This document shows positions 18,260-26,147 of a stretch of DNA of 64,000 nt, one piece after another. How positions within the stretch are numbered: the first letter of the stretch is position 1; the number at the start of each line of letters is the position of its first letter. The stretch covers positions 437,202 to 501,201 of the forward strand of contig NZ_BMRA01000006.1 of assembly GCF_014648395.1 (NCBI RefSeq). The letters run 5' to 3'. Below the pieces are notes generated by a model. That model ran no database searches, was not told where the DNA came from, and saw only the letters and a list, made by a program, of their open reading frames with translations. Source of the DNA: Micromonospora fulviviridis. GTDB taxonomy: Bacteria; Actinomycetota; Actinomycetes; Mycobacteriales; Micromonosporaceae. A program made the position numbers and the translations under genes.

Positions 18260-19261
18260 GACAAACCGGACGAACCGGTAGGACGGTTGATCGAGGAGTT
18301 CCTGACCGCCCGGGCCACCCGCAAGCCCTCCCCCCACACCCTGGCGGCCTACCGGCGGGACCTGACCACCGTGGCAACCCTGGTGGCGGCCGACGACGGG
18401 ACCACTCCCCTCCCCCTCGACCGGCTCCCGGTCTCCGCCCTGTCCCCCCGGGTCATGCGCGCGGCGTTCGCCCGCTTCGCCGCGCCCCGCGCCGCCGCCT
18501 CGGTCCACCGTGCCTGGTCGACCTGGAACAGCTTCTTCACGTTCCTGGTCGCCGAGGGCGTCGTACCCGGGAATCCGATGCCGGCGGTGGGGCGGCCCCG
18601 CACCCCGCTCCACCAGCCCAAGCCGCTGCGCGGCGAGGACACCCCGGAGGAACTGCTGGCCGCGGTGGCCCGGGAGGACGGCCGGCAGCGCGACCCGTGG
18701 CCGGAGCGGGACCTGGCCGTGCTGGCGTTGGCGCTGTGCGCGGGGCTGCGCCTGTCGGAGCTGCTGGCGCTGCGGGTGGCGTCGGTGGCCGGCCGGCCCG
18801 GCGAGCGCCGGGTCGACGTGGCGGGCAAGGGTGGGCGGCCGCGGACGGTGCCGATCGAGGCGGGCGTGGACCGGGTGCTGGCGGACTACCTGGACAGCCG
18901 GCGGCGGCGGTTCGGGGCGCGCAGCGTCCGGCCGGACTCGCCGCTGCTGGTGGACCGGCGGGGTGAGCCGTTGCGCCGGGGTGGCCTGCAGTACCTGGTG
19001 GAGTCGTGTTACCGGCGGGCGGGGATCGGTGACCGGGTGCCGCGGGGGGCGCGGCTGCACGCGTTGCGGCACACGTTCGCGACCCGGTTGGCCGAGGACG
19101 GGGCGAGCGCGGCGGAGATCATGCGGTTGCTGGGGCACGCGTCGCTGGCGTCGTCGCAGACGTACATCGAGGTGACGGCGGGTCAGCAGCGCGCCGCGGT
19201 GGCCTCGAACCGCACGAACCGGGCCCTGGCCGGTCTGGTGGGGCGGCGCGAGGTGGGCTGA
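18254..19261 (+). CDS. Tyrosine-type site-specific recombinase (XerC/D-like)
   Basis: A 335-residue recombinase. The N-terminal SAM-like DNA-binding domain occupies about 1-110 (RKPSPHTLAAYRRDLTTV). Catalytic residues of the C-terminal domain are present: Arg in CAGLRLSELLAL (about 166), Lys after VAGKGGRPRTVP, HALRHTFATRL (His and Arg, about 270-273), GHAS, and the nucleophile in QTYIEV (about Tyr303). Start ATG 18254 lies in the palindrome. No att duplication, excisionase, or other phage gene is visible, so it is a solitary recombinase. Its codons drift from C-ending to G-ending along the gene. Confidence 0.9.
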   Translation: MHDKPDEPVGRLIEEFLTARATRKPSPHTLAAYRRDLTTVATLVAADDGTTPLPLDRLPVSALSPRVMRAAFARFAAPRAAASVHRAWSTWNSFFTFLVAEGVVPGNPMPAVGRPRTPLHQPKPLRGEDTPEELLAAVAREDGRQRDPWPERDLAVLALALCAGLRLSELLALRVASVAGRPGERRVDVAGKGGRPRTVPIEAGVDRVLADYLDSRRRRFGARSVRPDSPLLVDRRGEPLRRGGLQYLVESCYRRAGIGDRVPRGARLHALRHTFATRLAEDGASAAEIMRLLGHASLASSQTYIEVTAGQQRAAVASNRTNRALAGLVGRREVG

Positions 19262-19271
19262 GCGGGGCAGC

Positions 19272-20306
19272 ATGGTCGGGATGCGGGTGGGTGCGGCGCG
19301 GGCGGTGGCGGTCGAGTGGGTGCGCGCGGAGATGCGCCGGGATCCGTCGATCGGGGGTGCGTTCTTCAGCGGGTCGACGGTGGGTGTGCCGGACGAGGCG
19401 GTGCTGCCGTCGTCCTCGGATGTGGACGTGCTGCTGGTGCGGGACGGGCCGGCGGCGAAGGTGGGCAAGTTCGTTCACCGTGGGGTGCTGCTGGAGGTCT
19501 CGGCGGTGACCTGGGCGGAGCTGGGGACGCCTGCGGACGTGCTGGGGTCGTGGGTGTTCGCGCCGATGTTCCGGGCGGGTGCGGTGATCGCGGATCCGTC
19601 GGGTCGGTTGGCGGGCATCGGCGAGCGGGTGGCGGCGGGGTTCGCGGATCCGGTGTGGGTGCGGCGGCGGTGTGCCGGTGTGCGGCGGCGGATCGAGGAC
19701 GGGTTGGCGCGGCTGGACGATCGGGCGTCGTTGCCGGAGCAGGTGCTGGCGTGGGTGTTCCCGACGTCGGTGCTGGCGGTGTGGCCGGCGGTGGCGGGGT
19801 TGCGGGATCCGACGGTGCGGCGGCGGTACGTGCGGGCGCGGGAGGTGCTGGCCGGGTACGGGTTCGGTGACCGGTATCCGGAGTTGCTGGCGTCGCTGGA
19901 CGGTGGCGGGGTGGGGCCGGATCGGGTGCGGGAGCACCTGGCGGGGTTGGCGGTGACGTTCGACGAGGCGGCGCGGGTGGCGCGTACCCCGTTTCCGTTC
20001 GTGGCGGACCTGTCGGCGGCGGGGCGGCCGGTGGTGTTGGACGGCGGCGCGGAGCTGGTGGCGGCGGGCGCGCACCGGGAGGCGATGTTCTGGATCGTGG
20101 TGACGTACGCCCGGTGTCACGCGGTGCTGGCGGTGGACGCGCCGGAGCGGGAGCGGGTGTTGCGGCCGGCGTTCGAGGCGGCGGTGGCGGATCTGGGGGT
20201 GGCGTCGGCGGCGGATCGGCGGCGGCGGGCGGCGGAGCTGCTGGGGTCGTTGCCGCGGTGGCAGGCGGTGGTGGATGCGGTCGCGGAGCGCGCTGTGGCA
20301 GGCTGA
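19272..20306 (+). CDS. Nucleotidyltransferase-domain protein of unknown role
   Basis: A 344-residue protein. The N-terminal domain has the polymerase-beta-type nucleotidyltransferase signature: FFSGSTVG at about residues 31-38 (GS motif) followed by SSSDVDVLLV (about 47-56) with the two metal-binding aspartates. A helical region follows, with a second ordered domain from about 200. Members transfer AMP or other nucleotides to antibiotics, proteins or RNA. It begins 10 bases after the recombinase stop and is probably cotranscribed with it. No toxin-like HEPN partner is recognised. Codon usage is strongly G-ending. Confidence 0.72.
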   Translation: MVGMRVGAARAVAVEWVRAEMRRDPSIGGAFFSGSTVGVPDEAVLPSSSDVDVLLVRDGPAAKVGKFVHRGVLLEVSAVTWAELGTPADVLGSWVFAPMFRAGAVIADPSGRLAGIGERVAAGFADPVWVRRRCAGVRRRIEDGLARLDDRASLPEQVLAWVFPTSVLAVWPAVAGLRDPTVRRRYVRAREVLAGYGFGDRYPELLASLDGGGVGPDRVREHLAGLAVTFDEAARVARTPFPFVADLSAAGRPVVLDGGAELVAAGAHREAMFWIVVTYARCHAVLAVDAPERERVLRPAFEAAVADLGVASAADRRRRAAELLGSLPRWQAVVDAVAERAVAG

Positions 20307-20385
20307 GGGGCGAACGCGACTGGCGGCACGGAGGATGGGCAACCATCGGGGAGCTCGTCGCGGGGGTCGACCGCCTGGGCCTCCG
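20305..20385 (+). ncRNA. ZTP riboswitch (pfl RNA) upstream of folD
   Basis: The conserved pfl blocks appear in order: CGACTGGCG (from about 20318), then CCATCGGGGAGC in the second stem-loop half, then CCGCCTGGGC near 20371-20380. This RNA senses ZTP/ZMP, the signal of 10-formyl-tetrahydrofolate shortage, and in actinobacteria is commonly found before folD. The 3' end lies about 15 bases from the folD start, pointing to control of translation initiation. Confidence 0.85.
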
Positions 20386-20400
20386 CGGGCGGGGTGCGGC

Positions 20401-21282
20401 ATGTCTTCTTCGGGTACGACGACGGCGCGGCTGCTGCCGGGTGCGCCGGTGGCGGAGCAGGTGTTGGCGGAGGTCGCCGAGTCGGTGGTGGCGTTGCGCG
20501 CGGCGGGGGTCACGCCGGCGTTGGCGACGGTGCTGGTGGGCGACGACGACGCGAGCGCGGGTTACATCCGGATCAAGCAGCGGCAGGCGGCGGAGCTGGG
20601 TTTCGTGTCGCCGCACGTGCATCTGTCGGCGTCGGCGTCGCAGGCGGATCTGCACGCGGTGCTGGCGGATTTCAACGCGGACAAGGCTGTGCACGGGGTG
20701 CTGGTGCAGTATCCGATTCCGGGGCATCTGGACTACGACCGGGCCCTCGCGGAGCTGGACCCGGACAAGGATGTGGACGGGATGCATCCGGTGAACATGG
20801 GCCGGTTGGCGTTGGGGTTGCCGGGTCCGCTGCCGTGTACGCCGGCGGGGATCGAGGCGTTGCTGGCGTTCCACGGGGTGCCGGTGGCGGGCCGGGAGGT
20901 GGTGATCCTGGGTCGGGGCGCCACGTTGGGTCGGCCGTTGGCGATGCTGCTGGCGCAGAAGCGGCCGACGGCGAACGCGGCGGTGACGGTGGTGCACACG
21001 GGGGTGCCGGACTGGCCGCGGTACACGCGGCGGGCGGAGATCCTGGTGGCGGCGGCCGGGGTGCCGGGGATTATCCAGCCGGAGCATGTGCGTCCGGGTG
21101 GTGTGGTGGTCGGCGGTGGGGTGCGTTACGAGGGGCGGCGGCTGCTGCCGGACGTGGACGAGTCGTGTGCCGAGGTGGCGGGGGCGATCACGCCGCGGGT
21201 CGGCGGGGTGGGTCCGACGACGGTGGCGATGCTGTTCCGCAACGCGGTGCGGGCGGCGCAGCGGGCGTCGGGGCTGGGCTGA
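20401..21282 (+). CDS. folD: Bifunctional methylenetetrahydrofolate dehydrogenase/cyclohydrolase
   Basis: A 293-residue FolD, which interconverts 5,10-methylene-THF, methenyl-THF and 10-formyl-THF in the cytosol using NADP. Catalytic features: GYIRIKQRQAAELG with Lys near residue 60, VQYPIPGHL near residue 101, the DKDVDGMHPVN loop (about 121-131), PCTPAGIEALL, and the dinucleotide loop GRGATLGRPLA (about 172-182). The usual SxxVG after GRG is replaced by ATLGRP, a mild variation. ATG 20401 stands 16 bases after the ZTP riboswitch. Its stop is 12 bases from the convergent phosphatase-like gene. Provides one-carbon units that also connect to glycine cleavage and formate. Confidence 0.95.
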   Translation: MSSSGTTTARLLPGAPVAEQVLAEVAESVVALRAAGVTPALATVLVGDDDASAGYIRIKQRQAAELGFVSPHVHLSASASQADLHAVLADFNADKAVHGVLVQYPIPGHLDYDRALAELDPDKDVDGMHPVNMGRLALGLPGPLPCTPAGIEALLAFHGVPVAGREVVILGRGATLGRPLAMLLAQKRPTANAAVTVVHTGVPDWPRYTRRAEILVAAAGVPGIIQPEHVRPGGVVVGGGVRYEGRRLLPDVDESCAEVAGAITPRVGGVGPTTVAMLFRNAVRAAQRASGLG

Positions 21283-21294
21283 GGCGCCGGGCGG

Positions 21295-22080
21295 TCAGCC
21301 GAGGTCGACCAGGAGCGGCCGGTGGTCGGAGATGGTGGACAGCGGGGTGTCGACGGCGGTGACCGGGGGCAGCCGGTCCAGGCCGCGCCGGTCGGCGAGG
21401 ATGTGGTCGAGTTGCACCCGGGGTTGCCCGGCCGGGTAGGTGGGGCGCCGGCCGAGCGGTCGCCAGCGGGACAGCAGCGCGGCGGGTCCGGCGGGCAGGT
21501 TGAGGTCGCCGAGGAGGATCCGGGGGGCGGGCAGCGTGCGCAGGGCGCGGACGACGCGGCGCAGTTGCAGGATGTTCCAGCCGGGCACGAAGGACAAATG
21601 GGTGGCGGCGACGGTGAGCGGCCCGTGCGGGGTGTCGAGGACGGCGGCGAGGACGACGCGGGGTTCGTCGCGGAGCAGGACGAGCCCGCCGCCGGGGCCG
21701 GGGACGTAGATGGGTGAGCGGACGGGTGCGGGTCGTAGCCGGGTGACCTGCCAGGAGCGGACGGGGTGGCGGCTGACCAGGCCGATGCCGTAGAGGGGTT
21801 CGCCGTGGCCGTCGTCGTCGTGGGTGAGGGGGCGGAACTGTTCGCCGGGGGTGCCCACGACGGCGGCGGCGAAGCGGTGTTCGGGGGCGTCGAGGGCGCG
21901 GGCGGCGATGGCGGTGAGGTCGAGGTTGCCGCTGCGGGACTGGTCGCGGTCGACCTCCTGCAGGGCGAGGACGTCGGCGTCGAGCGCGGTGACGGCGGCG
22001 GCGAGCCGGTCGGGGTCGACGAGGCCGTCGGTGAGGGACCGGCCGTGCAGCAGGTTGAAGGTGGCCAGGCGCACCTGCAC
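21295..22080 (-). CDS. Endonuclease/exonuclease/phosphatase family protein
   Basis: A 261-residue EEP-fold hydrolase. Motifs: ATFNLLHG at 6-13 (Asn metal site), DVLALQEVDRD at about 36-46 (catalytic Glu), ATHLSFVPG near 160, LLGDLNLP near 194 (Asp/Asn), and the C-terminal STISDHRPLLVD with the catalytic Asp-His pair. These act as Mg-dependent nucleases or phosphodiesterases (DNA, sphingomyelin, inositol phosphates). No signal peptide is seen at ATG 22080, so it is cytosolic. Convergent with folD. Confidence 0.88.
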   Translation of the reverse strand: MQVRLATFNLLHGRSLTDGLVDPDRLAAAVTALDADVLALQEVDRDQSRSGNLDLTAIAARALDAPEHRFAAAVVGTPGEQFRPLTHDDDGHGEPLYGIGLVSRHPVRSWQVTRLRPAPVRSPIYVPGPGGGLVLLRDEPRVVLAAVLDTPHGPLTVAATHLSFVPGWNILQLRRVVRALRTLPAPRILLGDLNLPAGPAALLSRWRPLGRRPTYPAGQPRVQLDHILADRRGLDRLPPVTAVDTPLSTISDHRPLLVDLG

Positions 22081-22109
22081 ACCCTACGTCGGCATGGCAG
22101 GCTTGCCGG

Positions 22110-22196
22110 GTGCTGAGGGCGTTGCTGTGTTCGATGCTGGTGTTCGTGGCGGTGGCGTCGGTGGGCCTGTGGTTGCGGCGGCGCCGGGGGCGTTGA
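22110..22196 (+). CDS. Possible 28-residue single-span microprotein
   Basis: GTG 22110 to TGA 22196: a 20-residue hydrophobic stretch (LLCSMLVFVAVASVGLWL) followed by a basic tail RRRRGR. Positive-inside topology would put the tail in the cytosol. The ribosome site is weak. GC at third positions is high like real genes nearby, but the length makes chance possible. It sits 30 bases from the divergent EEP gene and 64 bases before the TSUP gene. Confidence 0.35.
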   Translation: MLRALLCSMLVFVAVASVGLWLRRRRGR

Positions 22197-22259
22197 CCTG
22201 CGGTGAGGCTGGCCACAGGCGGTCTCGTCGGGGCGGTGGGGCTGGGCAGAATGCGGCCC

Positions 22260-23033
22260 GTGGATCCTCTGTCGCTGACGACCCTGTTGAGCGCGGCCGC
22301 CCTGGCGGGCTGGGTGGACGCCGTGGTGGGCGGGGGTGGCCTGTTGCTGTTGCCGGCGCTGCTGCTGGGCGCGCCGGGGGTGCCGGTGGCGACGGCGTTG
22401 GGCACGAACAAGCTGGCGGCGATCTTCGGTACGTCGACGGCGGCGGTGACGTACGCGCGGCGCACGAAGTTGGACTGGGCGGTGGCGGGTCCGGCGGCGG
22501 GGTTGGCGGTGCTGACGGCCGGGTTGGGCGCGGCGTTGGCGGGGGCGGTGCCGGCGGGGGCGTACCGGCCGGTGGTGCTGGTGGTGCTGGTGTCGGTGGC
22601 GGTGTTCGTGCTGACCCGGCCGCGGCTGGGTGTGGTGTCGCATCCGGGGCGGCGTACGCCGGTGCGGGTGGCGATCGCCGTGGCGGTGGCGGGGCTGGGC
22701 ATCGCGCTGTACGACGGGCTGATCGGTCCGGGCACCGGCACGTTCCTGGTGTTGGCGTTCACGGCGCTGGTGGGGTCGGATTTCGTGCACGCGTCGGCGA
22801 TGGCGAAGGTGGTCAACGCGGGCACGAACCTGGGTGCGCTGGTGGTGTTCGCGGCGACCGGGCACGTGTGGTGGCTGCTGGGCGCGGCCATGGCGGTGTG
22901 CAACGTGGCGGGGGCGGCGGTGGGCGCGCGGATGGCGCTGCGGCGTGGTTCGGGTTTCGTGCGGGTGGTGCTGCTGGTCGTGGTGCTGGCGCTGGTGGGC
23001 AAGCTGGGCTACGACCAGTGGATGGCGGCGTGA
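22260..23033 (+). CDS. TSUP-family permease (sulfite exporter TauE/SafE type)
   Basis: A 257-residue protein with about eight hydrophobic helices and the two repeated TSUP motifs: AGWVDAVVGGGGLLLLPALL near residues 16-35 and the second-half DGLIGPGTGTFLVLAF near 158-173. TSUP proteins move sulfite, sulfoacetate, formate-like or other small anions across the cytoplasmic membrane. GTG 22260 (VDPLSLTTLL) matches the usual start; ATG 22251 and GTG 22203 are alternatives. It is followed by a GNAT gene 33 bases later. Substrate unknown. Confidence 0.85.
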   Translation: MDPLSLTTLLSAAALAGWVDAVVGGGGLLLLPALLLGAPGVPVATALGTNKLAAIFGTSTAAVTYARRTKLDWAVAGPAAGLAVLTAGLGAALAGAVPAGAYRPVVLVVLVSVAVFVLTRPRLGVVSHPGRRTPVRVAIAVAVAGLGIALYDGLIGPGTGTFLVLAFTALVGSDFVHASAMAKVVNAGTNLGALVVFAATGHVWWLLGAAMAVCNVAGAAVGARMALRRGSGFVRVVLLVVVLALVGKLGYDQWMAA

Positions 23034-23065
23034 GGCGTTGAGCGCCGCCGTGTGATCATCGGCGG

Positions 23066-23839
23066 GTGCCTGTCCGCGCCGAACACGACCGCGCCGTCCT
23101 CGCCGAGCTGCTGGGCCGGGACCCGGTGCTGCACGCGTACCAGCTGGGTGACCTGGACGACTTCTTCTGGCCGTACACCTCCTGGTATCGGCGGGGTGAC
23201 GAGGTGGTGCTGCTCTACCACGGGGTCGAGCTGCCCACCCTGCTGGCGTTCGCGCCGCCGGCGCGCGCCGGGGACCTGACGGCGTTGCTGGCCGAGGCGG
23301 CGCCGGTGTTGCCGGCCCGGCTGTGGGCGCACCTCTCCCCCGGCCTGGAGGCCACCATGTCCCGCTGGTACGCGGTGTCCGACGCCGCGGTGCACCACCG
23401 GATGGCGCTGACCGATCCGGCGCGGCTGGCCGCGGTCCCGCCCGCCGGGGAGCCGCTGGGCCGCGCCGACCTGCCGGAGCTGCGGGAGTTGTACGCGGCC
23501 GCGTACCCGGGGAACTGGTTCGACCCGCGGATGCTGGACACCGGGCAGTACGTGGGGGTGCGGGAGGCCGGCCGGCTGGTCGCGGTGGCCGGGGTGCACG
23601 TGTGGTCGCCGACCTGGCGGGTGGCCGCCCTGGGCAACGTGACGACCCGTCCGGAGGCTCGGGGGCGGGGTCTGGCCGGGGCGGCGGTGGCCGCGCTCTG
23701 CGCGGGGCTGCGGGCCACCGTCGACCACGTGACGCTCAACGTCAAGGCCGACAACGTCCCCGCGGTACGCCTCTACGAGCGGCTCGGTTTCACCCGGGTC
23801 GCCGACTTCACCGAGTGCGCGCTGCACCGCCTTCCGTGA
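23066..23839 (+). CDS. GNAT family N-acetyltransferase
   Basis: A 257-residue protein. The catalytic GNAT domain is C-terminal: NVTTRPEARGRGLAGAAVAA at about residues 191-210 contains the RxxGxG/A acetyl-CoA loop, and NVKADNVPAVRLYERLGF near 232-249 is the classical motif B with the alpha4 Asn. The N-terminal 130 residues form a second, degenerate lobe. Start GTG 23066. Substrate not predictable; probably cotranscribed with the TSUP gene. Confidence 0.87.
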   Translation: MPVRAEHDRAVLAELLGRDPVLHAYQLGDLDDFFWPYTSWYRRGDEVVLLYHGVELPTLLAFAPPARAGDLTALLAEAAPVLPARLWAHLSPGLEATMSRWYAVSDAAVHHRMALTDPARLAAVPPAGEPLGRADLPELRELYAAAYPGNWFDPRMLDTGQYVGVREAGRLVAVAGVHVWSPTWRVAALGNVTTRPEARGRGLAGAAVAALCAGLRATVDHVTLNVKADNVPAVRLYERLGFTRVADFTECALHRLP

Positions 23840-23957
23840 CCGCCTGACCGGTCAGTCTGTCCTGTCCAGCCGCCACGCCGGGTAAACAACCCGACCCTGA
23901 CCTGGGCATGTGTCTGACCGGCCCGGCGCGGCACAGCCCCTAGCGTCTGGCTTCGAG

Positions 23958-23980
23958 GCCGCGCCCGGGGCGGGCGCGGC
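23958..23980 (+). promoter_or_regulatory. Leader hairpin before the secreted vWA gene
   Basis: GCCGCGCCCG (23958-23967), loop GGG, CGGGCGCGGC (23971-23980): perfect 10-bp stem between a TAGCGT -10-like box (23941-23946) and the ribosome site AAGGAG (23987-23993). It may stabilise the mRNA 5' end or block early translation. Confidence 0.45.
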
Positions 23981-23998
23981 GGAGCTGAAGGAGACACG

Positions 23999-25573
23999 AT
24001 GGGTTTCACAGCAGTGCCCCGCGGGCGAAGAACGGCGGTGACCGTGGCCGCCGGCGTGACCGCGGTGCTGACCGCGGTGGCCACGCCCGCCTGGGCGGCG
24101 CCGGGCGTCGACCCGGCCACCGTGGACCGGTCCGCCGACCCGGGCGCCACCATTGCGATCAGCAAGGTGGTCTCGACGCCGCCGATCCCGCCGAACCCGG
24201 ACGTCGTGCTGCTGGTCGACACGACCGGCAGCATGGGCCCGGCCATCGCGAACGTCCGCACCAACCTGCAACAGGTGATCAACAACGTGCGCGGGGCGCA
24301 GCCCAGCGCCCAGTTCGCGGTGGCCTCCTACCGCGACGAGGGTGACGGGGCGGAGCTGTTCCGGGTCCGGCAGAACCTGACCGGTGACGCCACCGCGCTG
24401 CAGAACGCGGTGGACGGGCTGGCCGCCGGGGGCGGCGGCGACGTCCCGGAGGCGTGGGTGAACGGGCTGTTCCAGGTCTCCGACGGGGGCATCGCCTACC
24501 GCTCCGGCAGCAGCCGGATCGTGGTGCTGGTCGGCGACGCGCCCAGCCACGACCCGAGCGCCGGCCACACCCTGGCGCAGGCCACCGCCGCGCTGCAGGC
24601 CGACGACGCCCGCGTGCTCGCGGTCGACGTCACCGGCGGGGGCGGCGGCCTGGACGCGCTCGGGCAGGCCACCAGTGTGGCCGCCGCCACCGGCGGGCAG
24701 GTGGTCGGCAGCGCCCCGGACACCGTCACCGCGGCGATCCTGTCCGGGCTGCGGGACCTCGACGTGACCGTCACCCCGCAGGTGGCCTGCGACCCGGGCC
24801 TGTCGGTGGGCTTCGACGCGCCGTCGAAGACCCAGCAGAGCGGCACCGACGTGCCGTTCGCCGAGACCATCACGGTCGCCGGCGACGCCCCGCAGGGCGC
24901 CACCCTGCACTGCACGGTGGACTTCCTGCTCAACGGACTCTCCGGCGGGCCCGCGTTCGTCGAGCACATCTCGGTGACGGTCAACGACGTGACCCCGCCG
25001 ACCGTGGTCGTGGACGACCGGACCGTGGAGGCCACCAGCCCCGCCGGCGCGGTGATCACCTACCCGGCGAGCGCCACCGACAACGTCGACGGTCCGCTCA
25101 CCCCGACCTGCGCGCCGCCGCCCGGCAGCACCTTCCCGCTGGGCGCCACCACGGTCACCTGCACCGCCACCGACGCTGCCGGCAACACCGGCAGCGACAC
25201 CGCGGTGATGCGGGTGGTCGACACCACGGCGCCGGACACGCGGTGTGTGCCGACCAACAACCCGAGCGGCGACAACACCCCCGGCTCGTACAACCCGGAC
25301 GGTTTCTACCAGCTGACCGCGACCGACATCGTCGACACCGCCGTCGTCGTGTACATCAGCGACGCCGCCGACGCGTCGGTGCGGTTCGGGCCGTTCCCGG
25401 CCGGCACGAAGATCAAGCTGGTGCAGGCGCCGGGCGCGCAGTCCCGGGTGAAGGACGGCACCGGTGACATCGACTACAAGGTGACGCTGCGCGGCGACGC
25501 GATCATCACCGGTGTGGACGACTCCGGTAACACCTCGACCGCGACCTGCCTGGTGGCCCCGCCGCCGAAGTGA
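23999..25573 (+). CDS. Secreted protein with von Willebrand factor A and HYR domains
   Basis: A 524-residue exported protein. Residues 1-34 are a signal peptide (basic n-region with RGRRT, hydrophobic core, TPAWAAP cleavage area). A vWA domain covers about 66-255, starting with the metal-ion site VLLVDTTGSMG (DxTxS, a variant of DxSxS) and containing GGGGDVPEA and VVLVGDAPSH. After an Ig-like stretch, a HYR domain follows (about 330-415: DVTPPTVVV, then CAPPPGSTFPLGATTVTC and ATDAAGNTGSD). The last 100 residues are unique. Likely an extracellular adhesion or calcium-binding protein. AAGGAGACACG ribosome site. Confidence 0.88.
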   Translation: MGFTAVPRGRRTAVTVAAGVTAVLTAVATPAWAAPGVDPATVDRSADPGATIAISKVVSTPPIPPNPDVVLLVDTTGSMGPAIANVRTNLQQVINNVRGAQPSAQFAVASYRDEGDGAELFRVRQNLTGDATALQNAVDGLAAGGGGDVPEAWVNGLFQVSDGGIAYRSGSSRIVVLVGDAPSHDPSAGHTLAQATAALQADDARVLAVDVTGGGGGLDALGQATSVAAATGGQVVGSAPDTVTAAILSGLRDLDVTVTPQVACDPGLSVGFDAPSKTQQSGTDVPFAETITVAGDAPQGATLHCTVDFLLNGLSGGPAFVEHISVTVNDVTPPTVVVDDRTVEATSPAGAVITYPASATDNVDGPLTPTCAPPPGSTFPLGATTVTCTATDAAGNTGSDTAVMRVVDTTAPDTRCVPTNNPSGDNTPGSYNPDGFYQLTATDIVDTAVVVYISDAADASVRFGPFPAGTKIKLVQAPGAQSRVKDGTGDIDYKVTLRGDAIITGVDDSGNTSTATCLVAPPPK

Positions 25574-25590
25574 CCGATCGCGACCGACGT

Positions 25591-25619
25591 GCGGGGGTGG
25601 CCGTCCCGGCCACCCCCGC
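25591..25619. terminator. Bidirectional hairpin terminator
   Basis: GCGGGGGTGGCC (25591-25602) pairs perfectly with GGCCACCCCCGC (25608-25619), between the convergent vWA and peptide deformylase genes. Confidence 0.8.
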
Positions 25620-25627
25620 CGCCGTGG

Positions 25628-26137
25628 TTAGCGGCCCCGGCTGGGCGAGTCGAACCGGCCGGCGCGGATCTCCCGCAGCGCCCGGCGGCGGGTGTCGCCG
25701 CGCAGGGTGTCCACGTACAGGCGGCCGTGCAGGTGGTCGGTCTCGTGCTGCAACGCGCGGGCCAGGAACCCGCTGCCGGCGATGGTCAGCGGCTGGCCGT
25801 GCTGGTCGAAGCCGTGCGCCGTGGCGTGCATGGCCCGTGGCGTCGGGAAGTACAGCCCGGGGATGGACAGGCAGCCCTCCTCGTCGTCCTGGCGCTCCTC
25901 GGACAGCTCCAGCGTCGGGTTGATCAGGTGGCCGCGGTGCCCGTCGGCGTCGTAGACGAACACCTGCGCGTTCACCCCGATCTGCGGGGCCGCGACCCCG
26001 GCGCGGCCGGGCGCGCCGAGCAGCGTGTCCATGAGGTCCTGCACGAGCGCGCGCAGCTCGGCGTCGAAACTGGTCACCGGCTCGGACGGCGTGCGCAGCA
26101 CGGGGTCGCCGATGATCCGGATCGGGCGCATAGTCAT
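25628..26137 (-). CDS. def: Peptide deformylase
   Basis: A 169-residue metalloenzyme that removes the formyl group from nascent protein N-termini. All three motifs are intact: GVAAPQIGV (motif 1, residues 47-55), EEGCLSIPG (motif 2, Cys metal ligand, about 86-94) and QHETDHLHG (motif 3, HExxH, about 129-137). It starts at ATG 26137 (MTMRPIRIIG) and lies ten bases after a TetR gene read in the same direction. It is not next to fmt here, so it may be a second copy; that cannot be judged from the window. Confidence 0.95.
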   Translation of the reverse strand: MTMRPIRIIGDPVLRTPSEPVTSFDAELRALVQDLMDTLLGAPGRAGVAAPQIGVNAQVFVYDADGHRGHLINPTLELSEERQDDEEGCLSIPGLYFPTPRAMHATAHGFDQHGQPLTIAGSGFLARALQHETDHLHGRLYVDTLRGDTRRRALREIRAGRFDSPSRGR

Positions 26138-26147
26138 GCCGGGAAGG

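Noticed and set aside
17291..19261. Prophage or integrative element around the tyrosine recombinase
   Set aside because: No excisionase, phage structural gene, tRNA attachment site or direct repeat is visible; only the palindromes remain as a hint and are reported separately.
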